DNA from: Novosphingobium sp.
Lineage (GTDB): Bacteria; Pseudomonadota; Alphaproteobacteria; Sphingomonadales; Sphingomonadaceae
NCBI GenBank assembly: GCA_028697875.1
Contig: JAQVEQ010000038.1
Coordinates: 1-17,987 of the forward strand
DNA: 17,987 bases
Direction of reading: 5' to 3'
The position numbers and the translations under genes are program-made. A model generated the notes under the pieces. The model saw nothing but the letters and a program-made list of their open reading frames with translations, did no database searches and was not told where the DNA came from. Below, in pieces: positions 1 through 7,610 of this stretch (position 1 is the first letter of the stretch; each line of letters starts with the position of its first letter).

Positions 1-295
1 TTCTCACGTGGTCGTTGAGTTCGGCGATGACCTCGCCGGTCATCAGGTCGGAAATGGCCGTGGCCAGCGGCGCGCGTTCGTCGCGTTCGACCAGTTCGAA
101 CAAGTCGGCGATGTCGGCGGGGTTCAGCGGCTCGACCAGCTCGTAGACCCGCGCTTCGTCGCCGTCCTCGAGCGCTTCGGAGACGGAGCGGACGAATTCG
201 GCCTTCAGGCGGTTTTCGTCGTCGAACTGTTCGCGGTCCTCCTCCGCCGGGAGCGAGTCGGTGCGTTCCAGTTCGTCGAGTTCGTCCGGCGTCAT
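1..295 (-). CDS. mgtE: Magnesium transporter MgtE, N-terminal part (cut by window edge)
   Basis: This is the first 98 codons of an MgtE-family Mg2+ channel; the rest lies outside the window. The visible protein is an acidic lead-in followed by the MgtE N-domain pattern: LVEPLNPADIADLFELVERD, then a segment with DLMTGEVIAELNDHV. In the family this cytoplasmic N domain, with the CBS domains, senses Mg2+ and gates the membrane pore. The start is the ATG at 293-295, preceded on the minus strand by GGAGAGG at good spacing. The gene is divergent from the cyclophilin gene, leaving about 100 bp for two promoters. No long 5' leader that could hold a Mg2+ riboswitch is available in that gap. The family is recognised from the N domain only, so channel residues and the CBS domains could not be checked. 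Confidence 0.85.
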   Translation of the reverse strand, partial: MTPDELDELERTDSLPAEEDREQFDDENRLKAEFVRSVSEALEDGDEARVYELVEPLNPADIADLFELVERDERAPLATAISDLMTGEVIAELNDHVR

Positions 296-338
296 GCGCC
301 TCTCCTATTGGAGTGCGTCACAAAAGCAACCGTGTGGG

Positions 339-366
339 GTGACATCGCGCGAAGGGGGCTTATATC
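339..366 (+). promoter_or_regulatory. Candidate promoter of the cyclophilin gene
   Basis: GTGACA at 339-344 and TATATC at 361-366 are separated by 16 bp. They resemble a sigma-70 type -35/-10 pair and would place transcription start near 373, about 20 nt upstream of the cyclophilin ATG. The AGGAG at 381-385 then acts as ribosome binding site. This is read from sequence only. Confidence 0.45.
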
Positions 367-394
367 GGCGGCCGTTCAACAGGAGTTTTGCCCC

Positions 395-844
395 ATGGCC
401 GACGAAAAACTGACCCTTACCCTCGATTCCGGCGATGTCGTCATCAAGCTGCGCCCCGACCTTGCGCCGGGCCATGTCGAACGCATCAAGGAACTGGCCA
501 ACGAGGGCTTCTACGACGGGGTTACCTTCCACCGCGTGATTCCCGGCTTCATGGCACAGGGCGGCTGCCCCAACGGCACCGGCATGGGCGGTTCGTCCAA
601 GCCCGACCTGCAGGCCGAATTCAACGATGCGCCCCATGTGCGCGGCACCTGTTCGATGGCGCGCACCAGCTATCCGCACAGCGCCAACAGCCAGTTCTTC
701 ATCTGCTTCGACGATGCGCGCTTCCTCGACAAGCAGTACACCGTCTGGGGCGAAGTCGAGAGCGGGATGGAACACATCGACACCCTGCCCAAGGGTGAAC
801 CGCCCGCCAATCCGGGCAAGATCGTGAAAGCGACGGTTTCCTGA
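395..844 (+). CDS. Peptidyl-prolyl cis-trans isomerase, cyclophilin type
   Basis: This 149-aa single-domain cyclophilin catalyses cis-trans isomerisation of X-Pro bonds during protein folding. The signature is clear: FHRVIPGFMAQGG (residues 45-57, catalytic Arg47 and Gln55), SQFFICF (99-105), and DKQYTVWGEV near 112-121. There is no signal peptide, so a cytoplasmic PpiB-like enzyme is likely. The frame stays open upstream to base 8, but the true start is the ATG at 395. It has AGGAG nine bases ahead, the protein begins at the normal N-terminal strand (KLTLTLDSGDVVIKL), and the upstream part lies over mgtE. It is convergent with the GDT1-type gene, and the two share a hairpin terminator. Length is normal for short bacterial cyclophilins. 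Confidence 0.95.
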   Translation: MADEKLTLTLDSGDVVIKLRPDLAPGHVERIKELANEGFYDGVTFHRVIPGFMAQGGCPNGTGMGGSSKPDLQAEFNDAPHVRGTCSMARTSYPHSANSQFFICFDDARFLDKQYTVWGEVESGMEHIDTLPKGEPPANPGKIVKATVS

Positions 845-858
845 CGGATGCCGGTCAA

Positions 859-888
859 GGCCGGGTGGCGTTTCAGACCCACCCGGCC
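859..888. terminator. Bidirectional hairpin terminator between convergent genes
   Basis: GGCCGGGTGG (859-868) and CCACCCGGCC (879-888) form a perfect 10-bp stem with a 10-nt loop. It lies just after the cyclophilin stop and covers the last codons and stop of the GDT1-type gene on the other strand (stop at 873-875, in the loop). No long T run follows on either side, so it would be a GC-rich hairpin of imperfect intrinsic type. Confidence 0.65.
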
Positions 889-1448
889 GTACTGGCGGCA
901 AGCCACAGGCCGATCGCCACGAACAGGATCGCGGCCGCTGCCCGGATGACGGAAAGCGGGATGCGTTCCACCAGCTTTTCCCCGAGAATTACCGCCGGCA
1001 CGTTCGCGGCGAGCATGCCGATGGTCGTGCCCATGGTCACCAGCACGGCATCGGAATAGCGCGCGCCCAGCGCGATGGTGGCCAGCTGCGTCTTGTCGCC
1101 GATCTCGACCAGGAAGAAGGCGATGGTCGTCGCCAGGAACGGGCCGAGCCCTGCGCCCTTGTGATCGGCTTCGTCCTCTTCGAGCTTGTCGGGGGTCAGC
1201 GTCCACAGGCCGATCACGATGAACGAGGCCGCCACCAGATAGTGGAAGGCCGTTCCGGTGAAGAATTCCGCGGCCTTGGCGCCTGCCAGCGCGGCAAGGA
1301 AGTGATTGGCGAGCGTCGCCACCAGGATTCCGGCGATGATCGGCAAGGGCTTGCGGAACCGTGCGGCCAGCACGATGGCCAGCAGCATGGTCTTGTCGCC
1401 GATCTCCGCCAGGGCGACGACCGCAATCGAGGTCAACAGGGCTTCCAA
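873..1448 (-). CDS. GDT1/TMEM165 (UPF0016) family cation transporter
   Basis: This is a 191-aa membrane protein with the family's internal duplication: two hydrophobic halves, each with an E-x-G-D-K-T motif (E15-T20 and E115-T120), joined by a short acidic loop (LEEDEADHKG). Characterised family members export Mn2+ or exchange Ca2+ or Mn2+ for H+ (MneA, yeast Gdt1, human TMEM165). Mn2+ export is the best inference here but is not proven. The start is a TTG at 1446-1448 with AGGAG six bases upstream. That ribosome binding site overlaps the TAG stop of the LysR gene, so the two are probably translationally coupled. The yybP-ykoY Mn2+ riboswitch often found before such genes cannot be present, because the upstream gap is nine bases. 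LysR control is possible. Confidence 0.88.
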   Translation of the reverse strand: MEALLTSIAVVALAEIGDKTMLLAIVLAARFRKPLPIIAGILVATLANHFLAALAGAKAAEFFTGTAFHYLVAASFIVIGLWTLTPDKLEEDEADHKGAGLGPFLATTIAFFLVEIGDKTQLATIALGARYSDAVLVTMGTTIGMLAANVPAVILGEKLVERIPLSVIRAAAAILFVAIGLWLAASTAGWV

Positions 1449-1457
1449 GAGATGCTC

Positions 1458-2345
1458 CTACAGGCCGGCGTGTACCAGCCATTCGTAAAATATGCGCACC
1501 GGCCGCTGTTCCAGCGCCTTGGGGCGGCAGACGAACCAGTAGCTGTAAGGGCTTTCGACCTCGCGGTCGGGGAACAGCCGGGCAAGCCGCTTGTCCGCCG
1601 CGCGCCGGAAATGGTCGTCGTGCATGATCGCGATGCCCAGGCCCTGCGCGGCGGCTTCCAGCAGCAGCTGGCCGGAATCGTAATGGTCGACGGCCGACGG
1701 TTCCAGGCCGGTCAGGCCCACGGCTTCCTTCCAGGCACGGAAACTGTCGGGCATTTCCTGATGGACGAGGAAAGTCTGGCGCGAGAGCACTTCCGAATTG
1801 GGAGTCGCGCCGATTTCGTCGGCCAGGTCCTGCGCGCAGATCGCGTAGACCCGGTTGTGGTCGAGCCGGAAGGCATGGAACGACGGGTCCGGCTGGCGGA
1901 CCAGCAGGATCGCACAGTCAAGCGTGTCGCCGACACGGGTTTCGAGATGCGGGCCCGTATCCATGTCGATATGCAGGCGCGGGTGGAGCTTGCGCAGTTC
2001 CGGCAGACGGGGGAACAGGCGCTGACTGCCGAACAGTGGCAACACGCCCAGATGGAGCCGCCAGAGAGAGAGGTTTTCCGATTGCCCTTCGACCGCCGCC
2101 GCCAGCGCTTCGAGATGGGGGGACACGGCATCGTAGAAGGCGCGTCCTTCGTCCGTCAGCTGCATCGACTGGTGCGCGCGGGTGAACAGCTTCTTGCCGA
2201 TGAATTCTTCGAGATTGGCCACGCGGCGCGACAGGGCGGACGGCGACAAGGCGAGTTCCTCCGCCGCCGCGCGGGCGGAACCCAGGCGGACGATGCGCAC
2301 GAAGGCTTCGAGCGCGCGCAGCGGCGGTAAGCGTCGCGTTGGCAC
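1458..2345 (-). CDS. LysR-family transcriptional regulator (GcvA-like)
   Basis: This is a 295-aa LysR regulator. The N-terminal winged helix-turn-helix is at about residues 5-63 (LPPLRALEAF, then GSARAAAEELALSPSALSRR and the wing with LFTR). The C-terminal two-lobed effector domain fills about 90-295. The LRALEAF opening and the late SGQLLLEAAAQGLGIAI segment resemble the GcvA/AmpR-like branch. The effector is unknown. The start is a GTG at 2343-2345, chosen because family proteins begin a few residues before LPPLRALEAF; the ribosome binding site is weak. It lies 19 bp after corC and 9 bp before the GDT1-type gene, all on the same strand. LysR genes are usually divergent from their targets, so the tandem order here is uncommon. 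Confidence 0.92.
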   Translation of the reverse strand: MPTRRLPPLRALEAFVRIVRLGSARAAAEELALSPSALSRRVANLEEFIGKKLFTRAHQSMQLTDEGRAFYDAVSPHLEALAAAVEGQSENLSLWRLHLGVLPLFGSQRLFPRLPELRKLHPRLHIDMDTGPHLETRVGDTLDCAILLVRQPDPSFHAFRLDHNRVYAICAQDLADEIGATPNSEVLSRQTFLVHQEMPDSFRAWKEAVGLTGLEPSAVDHYDSGQLLLEAAAQGLGIAIMHDDHFRRAADKRLARLFPDREVESPYSYWFVCRPKALEQRPVRIFYEWLVHAGL

Positions 2346-2364
2346 GTATCAGTCCAGTCCAGGC

Positions 2365-3303
2365 CTAGTCTTCGGTTCCGTTGTCGTCCGTTGCCGGCGG
2401 ATGGAGCCGTAACCGGGTGACGTGGCGTTCGTCGCCGCCGGTTACTTCGATCCGCCATCCGCTGTCGTGTTCAAGCACCGCCCCAACCGGCGGCACCTGC
2501 CCGGCCAATATGAAGGCCAGACCTCCCAGAGTATCTACGGCTTCGTCGACTTCGGCAAGCCGTGGATCGACCTTTTCCGCGATGTCGTCCAATTCGGCCC
2601 GGGCATCGGCATCCCACATGCCATTGCCAATGGAAACAATGAGTTCCTGCGGGGCTTCGTCGTGTTCGTCCTCGATATCGCCGACGATTTCCTCGACCAG
2701 GTCCTCGATCGTGATGATCCCGTCCACGCCCGAATATTCATCCACGACGACCGCCAGGTGAATGCGGCGGCTGCGCATGTCGGCCAGCACGTCCAGCGCG
2801 CCGCGCGACTGCGGGACATAGAGCGGCTGGCGCATCAGCACGGTCCAGTCCGCCGGGGGCGGGGTGCCGTTGGCGAGATAGGTGAAGACGTCCTTCAAAT
2901 GGACCATGCCGATCACCGAATCGAGCGTCTCGCGATAGACCGGCATGCGCGAATGGCCGTGTTCTGCAAAGGCCGCGACCAGTTCGTCCCAGCTCGCATC
3001 GGCGGAAACGGCGATGATCTCGCCGCGCGGGATCGCCACGTCGTCGGCATCGTGTTCGCTGAAATGGAGCAGGTTGCGCAGCATCTGCAATTCGACCGGG
3101 GAAAGGTCACCGCTTTTCGCCGCCGTGGAGGTTTCGCTGCGTTCTTCTTCGTGCTCGTCGATCGCTTCCTCGAGCTGGGCGCGCAACGACTGGTCGCCGT
3201 TCTCGCCTTCGAAGAAACGCCGGATCACGCGCCACAGGCTGTGCCTACTGTCCGCGTCTCCCGTGCTATCGCCTTGCCTGCTTTCGGGCATGGCCACTGT
3301 CAT
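2365..3303 (-). CDS. corC: CorC/HlyC-type CBS-pair protein (hemolysin-like, magnesium/cobalt efflux associated)
   Basis: This 312-aa soluble protein has an acidic N-terminus, two tandem CBS domains, and a C-terminal CorC_HlyC transporter-associated domain. The CBS region starts around VAIPRGEIIAVSADASWDEL and includes HSRMPVYRETLDSVIGMVHL and VVDEYSGVDGIITIEDLVEE; the C-terminal domain ends with VTRLRLHPP. There is no membrane segment, which matches the short CorC/TlyC form rather than the DUF21-bearing form. CorC has been linked to Mg2+/Co2+ efflux, but the mechanism of this short form is unsettled. The start is the ATG at 3301-3303, with AAGGGG three bases upstream; a second ATG four codons in is the alternative. 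The frame stays open upstream through ybeY in the wrong frame, which is a GC artefact. It lies eight bases after ybeY in a conserved phoH-ybeY-corC row. Confidence 0.9.
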   Translation of the reverse strand: MTVAMPESRQGDSTGDADSRHSLWRVIRRFFEGENGDQSLRAQLEEAIDEHEEERSETSTAAKSGDLSPVELQMLRNLLHFSEHDADDVAIPRGEIIAVSADASWDELVAAFAEHGHSRMPVYRETLDSVIGMVHLKDVFTYLANGTPPPADWTVLMRQPLYVPQSRGALDVLADMRSRRIHLAVVVDEYSGVDGIITIEDLVEEIVGDIEDEHDEAPQELIVSIGNGMWDADARAELDDIAEKVDPRLAEVDEAVDTLGGLAFILAGQVPPVGAVLEHDSGWRIEVTGGDERHVTRLRLHPPATDDNGTED

Positions 3304-3311
3304 GATCCCCT

Positions 3312-3806
3312 TTAGTAATGGTGGTCCCCATATGGGTCTGCAATTCCCAGAATCGCAAGCGCCTTTATTTCCAATTCTTCCATCGCGCGCGCATCTTCGG
3401 GCGAAATTTCGTGATCGTAGCCCGCCAGGTGAAGCAAGGCGTGGATGACAAGGTGCGCGGCGTGGCCTTCCACCGCGATATTCTTCTCGTCCGCCTCGCG
3501 GGCGCAGGTCTCGTAGGCGAGGGCGATGTCGCCCAGCAATTCGGGCGGCCCTTCCGGCGGCAGGGCGAGCAATTCGTCGCGTTCCAGCATGGGGAAGGAC
3601 AGGACATTGGTGGGCTTGTCCTTGCCCCGCCATTCGCGGTTGAGCGCGTGGACTTCCTCGTCGGACGTGAACAGCAGGCTCGCGGCAAGGCGCGGATGGC
3701 CAAGCTCGGGCGCGACCTGTGCGATCGTTTGCACCGCGCGATCGGCAAGTGCGGCCCAGTCGACCGTTTCCGGCCACGGCAATTCGATGTCGATCTCGAG
3801 ATCCAT
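3312..3806 (-). CDS. ybeY: Endoribonuclease YbeY (rRNA maturation factor)
   Basis: This is a 164-aa UPF0054 metalloprotein. The zinc site is intact: HALLHLAGYDH with H122, H126 and H132. Upstream, LNREWRGKDKPTNVLSFP (residues 55-72) and the LGDIALAYETC segment are conserved family blocks. YbeY acts in 16S rRNA 3'-end maturation, ribosome quality control and RNA turnover. The start is the ATG at 3804-3806, giving the usual short N-terminal extension before the first helix. It sits between phoH and corC, the typical order across proteobacteria. The gap to corC is eight bases, so co-translation is likely. The gap to phoH is 95 bases and holds a hairpin. Confidence 0.95.
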   Translation of the reverse strand: MDLEIDIELPWPETVDWAALADRAVQTIAQVAPELGHPRLAASLLFTSDEEVHALNREWRGKDKPTNVLSFPMLERDELLALPPEGPPELLGDIALAYETCAREADEKNIAVEGHAAHLVIHALLHLAGYDHEISPEDARAMEELEIKALAILGIADPYGDHHY

Positions 3807-3823
3807 ACCCGGTCAGTCATCCC

Positions 3824-3849
3824 GGCGGAGGCGGACATTCCGCTCCGCC
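3824..3849. repeat. Extragenic hairpin between phoH and ybeY
   Basis: GGCGGAG (3824-3830) plus CGGA (3832-3835) pairs with TCCG (3839-3842) plus CTCCGCC (3843-3849). This gives an 11-bp stem with one bulged G and a 3-nt loop. It is preceded by GTCATCCCGG, which recalls the GTCATCCCGGC-type extragenic palindromes common in alphaproteobacteria. It could be a repeated extragenic element or a partial terminator tuning ybeY-corC relative to phoH. Confidence 0.5.
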
Positions 3850-3901
3850 GCTATCGATCGTCAGTGCGGGGGCCGGAAGGCAAGCCGCGTGACGGATGGG
3901 A

Positions 3902-4936
3902 CTATGCCTCCTTGCCCTCGTATGCGTCGACGATCCGGCCGACGATCGGGTGGCGGACCACGTCGGCGGCGGTGAAGCGGGTGACATTGATCCCTTCCAC
4001 GCCTTCCAGCCGTCCGACCGCGTCCTGCAAGCCGCTGAGGTTGACGCCGCCGGGGATGTCGACCTGCTTCGGGTCGCCGCACACCACCATGCGGCTGTTC
4101 ATGCCGAAGCGGGTGAGGAACATCTTCATCTGTTCGCGCGTGGTGTTCTGCGCTTCGTCGAGGATTACGAAGGCATCGGCCAGCGTCCGCCCGCGCATAA
4201 AGGCGATCGGCGCGATCTCGATCTCGCCCGATGCCAGCCGCCGCTCGACCTGTTCGGGCGGCATGCAGTCGTAAAGCGCATCGTAGAGCGGGCGGAGATA
4301 GGGGTCGACCTTCTCCTTCATGTCGCCGGGCAGGAAGCCCAGCCGTTCGCCCGCCTCGACTGCCGGGCGGGAGAGGATCAGGCGCTGGACGCTGCCGGTG
4401 ATGAGCTGGCTGACGGCCTGGGCCACCGCGACGTAAGTCTTGCCGGTCCCCGCCGGGCCGAGCGCGAAGATCACGTCGTCGCGGGCCAGTGCCTTCATGT
4501 AGTCGATCTGCGTGGCGGAGCGCGGGACGATGGTCTTGCGCCGGGTGCGGATCATGATCCCGCCGCCCAGCGGTTCCTTGCCGGAAATGATTCCGTCCAG
4601 CGTCGGCTCGCTCGACATTGCGATCAGCGATTCGATGGCTCCGGAATCGAGTTCCTGCCCTTCCAGCAGGCGCCGGTGCATGCCTTTCAGCACATCGCGT
4701 GCGCGGGCGACCGAATCTTCCGATCCTTCGATGAGGACCCGGTTGCCGCGGGCGCTGATGTAGACGCCGAGACGGTTTTCGAGCTGGACGAGATTGGCGT
4801 CGAATTCCCCGAACAGTGCGCCAAGGACGGTCTGTTCTTCGAATTCCACTTCCGCCCGGGCTCGCCGTGGCGAGGCGCGGTCGGCGGGGCGAATCTGCGC
4901 CGATTCGGAGTCGGCGCGTTGCGGTTTACGGCCCAT
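3902..4936 (-). CDS. phoH: PhoH family ATPase (PhoH-like, YbeZ type)
   Basis: This is a 344-aa P-loop ATPase. The N-terminal KH-like part is at about residues 35-100 (EFDANLVQLENRLGVYISAR, then VLIEGSEDSV). The PhoH ATPase core follows from about 135, with Walker A GPAGTGKT (160-167) and Walker B VILDEAQN (257-264), and the family blocks LSRPAVEAGERLGFLPGD and GDPKQVDIP. YbeZ-type PhoH proteins partner with YbeY in RNA processing, and ybeY lies next downstream. The first 30 residues are basic, polar and poorly conserved. The start is the ATG at 4934-4936 with AAAGGAG close upstream. It follows miaB after an 86-bp gap. Confidence 0.95.
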   Translation of the reverse strand: MGRKPQRADSESAQIRPADRASPRRARAEVEFEEQTVLGALFGEFDANLVQLENRLGVYISARGNRVLIEGSEDSVARARDVLKGMHRRLLEGQELDSGAIESLIAMSSEPTLDGIISGKEPLGGGIMIRTRRKTIVPRSATQIDYMKALARDDVIFALGPAGTGKTYVAVAQAVSQLITGSVQRLILSRPAVEAGERLGFLPGDMKEKVDPYLRPLYDALYDCMPPEQVERRLASGEIEIAPIAFMRGRTLADAFVILDEAQNTTREQMKMFLTRFGMNSRMVVCGDPKQVDIPGGVNLSGLQDAVGRLEGVEGINVTRFTAADVVRHPIVGRIVDAYEGKEA

Positions 4937-5022
4937 GCGCTCCTTTCAACTGGTAGCAGTCGAAAGATAGTGCAGCTTTGCCCAAGGGCAAGCGGGGATA
5001 GCCAACGGGGCGGTGGAAAAGT

Positions 5023-6357
5023 TCAGGCGGTTGCCGGTTCGAGCAGGCGGGCGGACAGCGAATTGGGCCCGGCTTCGGCCAGTTCGACCGCCACCAGGTC
5101 GCCAATCGCGGCATTGCCGGTGAAGTGGACGGATTGCAGCCACGGTGACTTGCCCAGCCATTGCCCCGGATGCTTGCCCTTGCGTTCGACCAGGACCGTG
5201 CAGGTCTTGCCGGCCGACGCCTGGTTGAAGGCCAGCTGGTCGCGGTTGATCGCGGCCTGCAGGCGCTGGAGCCGTTCGTCCATCACTTCGGGGGCGATGT
5301 GCCCGTCCATGTCGGCGGCCGGCGTGCCGGGACGGGCCGAGTACTTGAAGCTGAACGCCTGAGCATAGCGCACTTCGTCGATCAGCTTCAGCGTCTCTTC
5401 GAACTCCGCGTCCGTTTCGCCGGGGAAGCCGACGATGAAATCGCCGGACAGGGCGATGTCGGGCCGGGCGGCGCGGAAGCGTTCGAGCAGCCTGAGGTAG
5501 CTTTCCGCCGTGTGGCTGCGGTTCATCGCCTTGAGCACCCGGTCGGAGCCGCTTTGCACCGGCAGGTGGAGGAAGGGCATCAGCTTGTCGACTTCGAAGT
5601 GGACGGAAACAAGCCCTTCCGTCACGTCCATCGGATGGCTGGTGGTGTAGCGAATCCGCCGCAAATCCGGAATCTTGGCGAGCTCTCTTATCAGCCCATC
5701 GAGGCCGATCGCGTCACCTTTGGCATTTTCGCCCGACCACGCGTTGACGTTCTGGCCAAGCAGCGTGATCTCGCGCGCGCCGCTGTCGATCAGCTTGTGC
5801 GCTTCCTCGATCAGGTCCTTGTAGGGGCGGGAGATTTCCGCGCCGCGCGTATAGGGCACCACGCAGTAGGTGCAGAACTTGTCGCACCCTTCCTGCACGG
5901 TCAGGAACGCGCTCGGCCCCGTCCGGCGGCGCTGCGGCAGGACGTCGAACTTGGCGTTGGCCGGCATGTCGGTGTCGGTCGCGCGTTCGCCCCGGGCGGC
6001 CTTGTCGAGCAGGTCCGGCAGGCGGTGGTAGGCTTGCGGCCCCACCACCATCGAGACGGCAGGCGCGCGGGCCATGATCTCTTCCCCTTCCGCCTGCGCG
6101 ACGCAGCCCGCGACTGCGATCAGGGGCTTCGATCCGTCCGCCTTCTTCAGCCGGCCGATGTCGGAATAGACCTTTTCCGCCGCCTTTTCCCGGATGTGGC
6201 AGGTGTTGAGCACGACAAGGTCGGCATCCTCGCCTTCGGCGGCGGGGGCCATGCCCTTGTCGGCCAGCAGCTCGGCCATGCGCTCGCCGTCGTAGACGTT
6301 CATCTGGCAGCCGAAGCTCTTGACCCTGTAGGTCCGGGGAGTGCGGGGATTGGGCAT
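5023..6357 (-). CDS. miaB: tRNA-2-methylthio-N6-dimethylallyladenosine synthase MiaB
   Basis: This 444-aa radical-SAM methylthiotransferase converts i6A37 to ms2i6A37 in tRNAs that read UNN codons. All three expected parts are present. The N-terminal MTTase domain has cluster cysteines C17 (SFGCQMN), C53 (NTCHIR) and C85 (AGCVAQ). The radical SAM core has C158-x3-C162-x2-C165. The C-terminal TRAM region is around residues 375-440 (CTVLVERKGKHPGQWLGKS). Both [4Fe-4S] sites look complete. The start is the ATG at 6355-6357. There is no obvious Shine-Dalgarno, and the 43-bp gap to plsC ends in an unusual run of CGCG steps. The Fe-S carrier gene nfuA lies upstream in the same block, which fits the cluster demand of MiaB. 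Confidence 0.97.
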   Translation of the reverse strand: MPNPRTPRTYRVKSFGCQMNVYDGERMAELLADKGMAPAAEGEDADLVVLNTCHIREKAAEKVYSDIGRLKKADGSKPLIAVAGCVAQAEGEEIMARAPAVSMVVGPQAYHRLPDLLDKAARGERATDTDMPANAKFDVLPQRRRTGPSAFLTVQEGCDKFCTYCVVPYTRGAEISRPYKDLIEEAHKLIDSGAREITLLGQNVNAWSGENAKGDAIGLDGLIRELAKIPDLRRIRYTTSHPMDVTEGLVSVHFEVDKLMPFLHLPVQSGSDRVLKAMNRSHTAESYLRLLERFRAARPDIALSGDFIVGFPGETDAEFEETLKLIDEVRYAQAFSFKYSARPGTPAADMDGHIAPEVMDERLQRLQAAINRDQLAFNQASAGKTCTVLVERKGKHPGQWLGKSPWLQSVHFTGNAAIGDLVAVELAEAGPNSLSARLLEPATA

Positions 6358-6400
6358 GGCGCGCGCGTTTAGGGGAAAAGCGCCGTCTCGGGAAGGCCCC

Positions 6401-7171
6401 TCACGCGATGCCTTTCCGTCCGGCGATCGCGGCGCGCGCGGCGGCGGCCATGTTCTTGCGGTTTTCCAGGGCTTCGCCCGCCAGCGGGGGCAGGAAATGG
6501 GCGGTCAGGCGCAGCGGACGCCGGCGGGCCAGGATGCGCAGGAAATTGGCGATCCCGCTTTCCTTGCCATGCCAGGCGATCGCAGGGGCCTCGGCCCCGT
6601 AATCGAGCAGGACCGGCTGCACCGCCACGCCTTCGGGCAGGGGTTCGACCGCGGCCAGCAGGGCGGACTTGAACGGCAGAAGCTCCCGCCCGTCGCCGGT
6701 CGTCCCCTCGGGAAACAGGGTCAGCGCGCCCGTATCGTCCAGCGCATGGCGCACTTCCTCGGCCTGGGCCGCGACACCGGCGCGGCGGTGGCGGGCGACA
6801 AAGACAGTGTCGTTCATGGCGCACAGGTGCTTCATCACGGCGATCTGGGCCAGCCCGTCATGGGCGACGAAGGCGCTGCCGCTGGCTGCGGCGATGGCCG
6901 GTATGTCGAGCCAGGTGAGATGATTGGCGAGAAACAGGGCGCGCTTGTGCGGCGTGCCGCGGACGGCGACGCGCAGCCCCGCGATCCATCCGATCCCGGC
7001 AAGGAATACGCGCGGCCAGAAACGGTGGCGGCGCAGCAGGCGCCACAGGTAATAGAGCGGCAGGCAGACCAGCAGCAGGGCCAGCATCAGCACCAGCCGG
7101 ACGGAAACGAGCAGCCAGCCGGGCGGGCCAATCCTGGATGCGGGCCGGGTGCGGGCGGACGTGGCCGTCAA
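6401..7171 (-). CDS. plsC: 1-acyl-sn-glycerol-3-phosphate acyltransferase (PlsC family)
   Basis: This is a 256-aa membrane-anchored acyltransferase that makes phosphatidic acid from lysophosphatidic acid. An N-terminal hydrophobic stretch (about residues 19-45) is followed by the PlsC domain, with motif I NHLTWLD (H84, D89), the FVARHRR block (124-130) and motif III FPEGTT (153-158). The only start consistent with a full N-terminal membrane segment is a TTG at 7169-7171. It overlaps the fur stop (TTGA), which suggests translational coupling. GAGGA sits directly before it, too close to be an ideal ribosome binding site. A later ATG at residue 29 would remove much of the anchor, so the exact start is uncertain. 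Glycerolipid acyltransferase is well supported; the LPA-specific role is the usual family assignment. Confidence 0.88.
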   Translation of the reverse strand: MTATSARTRPASRIGPPGWLLVSVRLVLMLALLLVCLPLYYLWRLLRRHRFWPRVFLAGIGWIAGLRVAVRGTPHKRALFLANHLTWLDIPAIAAASGSAFVAHDGLAQIAVMKHLCAMNDTVFVARHRRAGVAAQAEEVRHALDDTGALTLFPEGTTGDGRELLPFKSALLAAVEPLPEGVAVQPVLLDYGAEAPAIAWHGKESGIANFLRILARRRPLRLTAHFLPPLAGEALENRKNMAAAARAAIAGRKGIA

Positions 7172-7590
7172 TCCTCGCGGTCGATCCGGACGCCGTAGAG
7201 TTCCATCCGGTGATCGACCAGGCGATAGCCCAGCTTTTCCGCGATCTGGCGCTGGAGCGCTTCCAGCTCGGGATCGACGAATTCGATCACGTTGCCGGTT
7301 TCCACGTCGATCAGGTGGTCGTGGTGGGCTTCCGGCGCGGCTTCGTAACGGGCGCGCCCGTCGCCGAAATCGTGGCGGTCGAGAATGCCGGCTTCTTCGA
7401 ACAGGCGCACAGTGCGATAGACCGTGGCGATGGAAATCCCCGGGTCGATGGCCGAAGCCCGCTCGTGCAGCTTTTCGACGTCGGGATGATCTTCGCTTTC
7501 CGACAGGACGCGCGCGATCACGCGCCGCTGTTCGGTGATCCTGAGACCGCGGTCGTGGCAGAGTTGTTCGATGTCGATTGCCTGATGCAA
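7168..7590 (-). CDS. fur: Fur-family metal-responsive repressor
   Basis: This is a 140-aa Fur-family regulator. The winged-helix DNA-binding domain has the recognition-helix segment ISIATVYRTVRLFEEAGIL (about 53-71). The dimerisation and metal-binding domain has HHDHLI (89-94) and the YGV tail. The C-terminal CxxC zinc motifs of E. coli Fur are absent; the only Cys is residue 11. This is normal for alphaproteobacterial Fur and Mur, so iron versus manganese sensing cannot be decided from sequence. No ATG is available near the N-terminus. I chose the TTG at 7588-7590 (protein begins MHQAIDIEQLC) because GAGGG lies six bases ahead; the TTG two codons earlier would abut that ribosome binding site. 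It overlaps plsC. A hairpin lies about 20 bases upstream. Confidence 0.92.
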   Translation of the reverse strand: MHQAIDIEQLCHDRGLRITEQRRVIARVLSESEDHPDVEKLHERASAIDPGISIATVYRTVRLFEEAGILDRHDFGDGRARYEAAPEAHHDHLIDVETGNVIEFVDPELEALQRQIAEKLGYRLVDHRMELYGVRIDRED

Positions 7591-7610
7591 GATCAACCCT
7601 CGGGCAAAAT

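Noticed and set aside
8..394. Upstream extension of the cyclophilin frame
   Set aside because: It is antisense to mgtE and has no family match; the ATG at 395 has AGGAG at proper distance.
1449..1457. yybP-ykoY manganese riboswitch before the GDT1-type gene
   Set aside because: Only nine bases separate it from the LysR gene, so there is no room. A leader further upstream would have to lie inside coding sequence.
1161..6372. Several long plus-strand frames (1161-2330, 2422-3315, 3896-5362, 5161-6372)
   Set aside because: All lie opposite LysR, corC, phoH or miaB and show shadow-type low-complexity composition.
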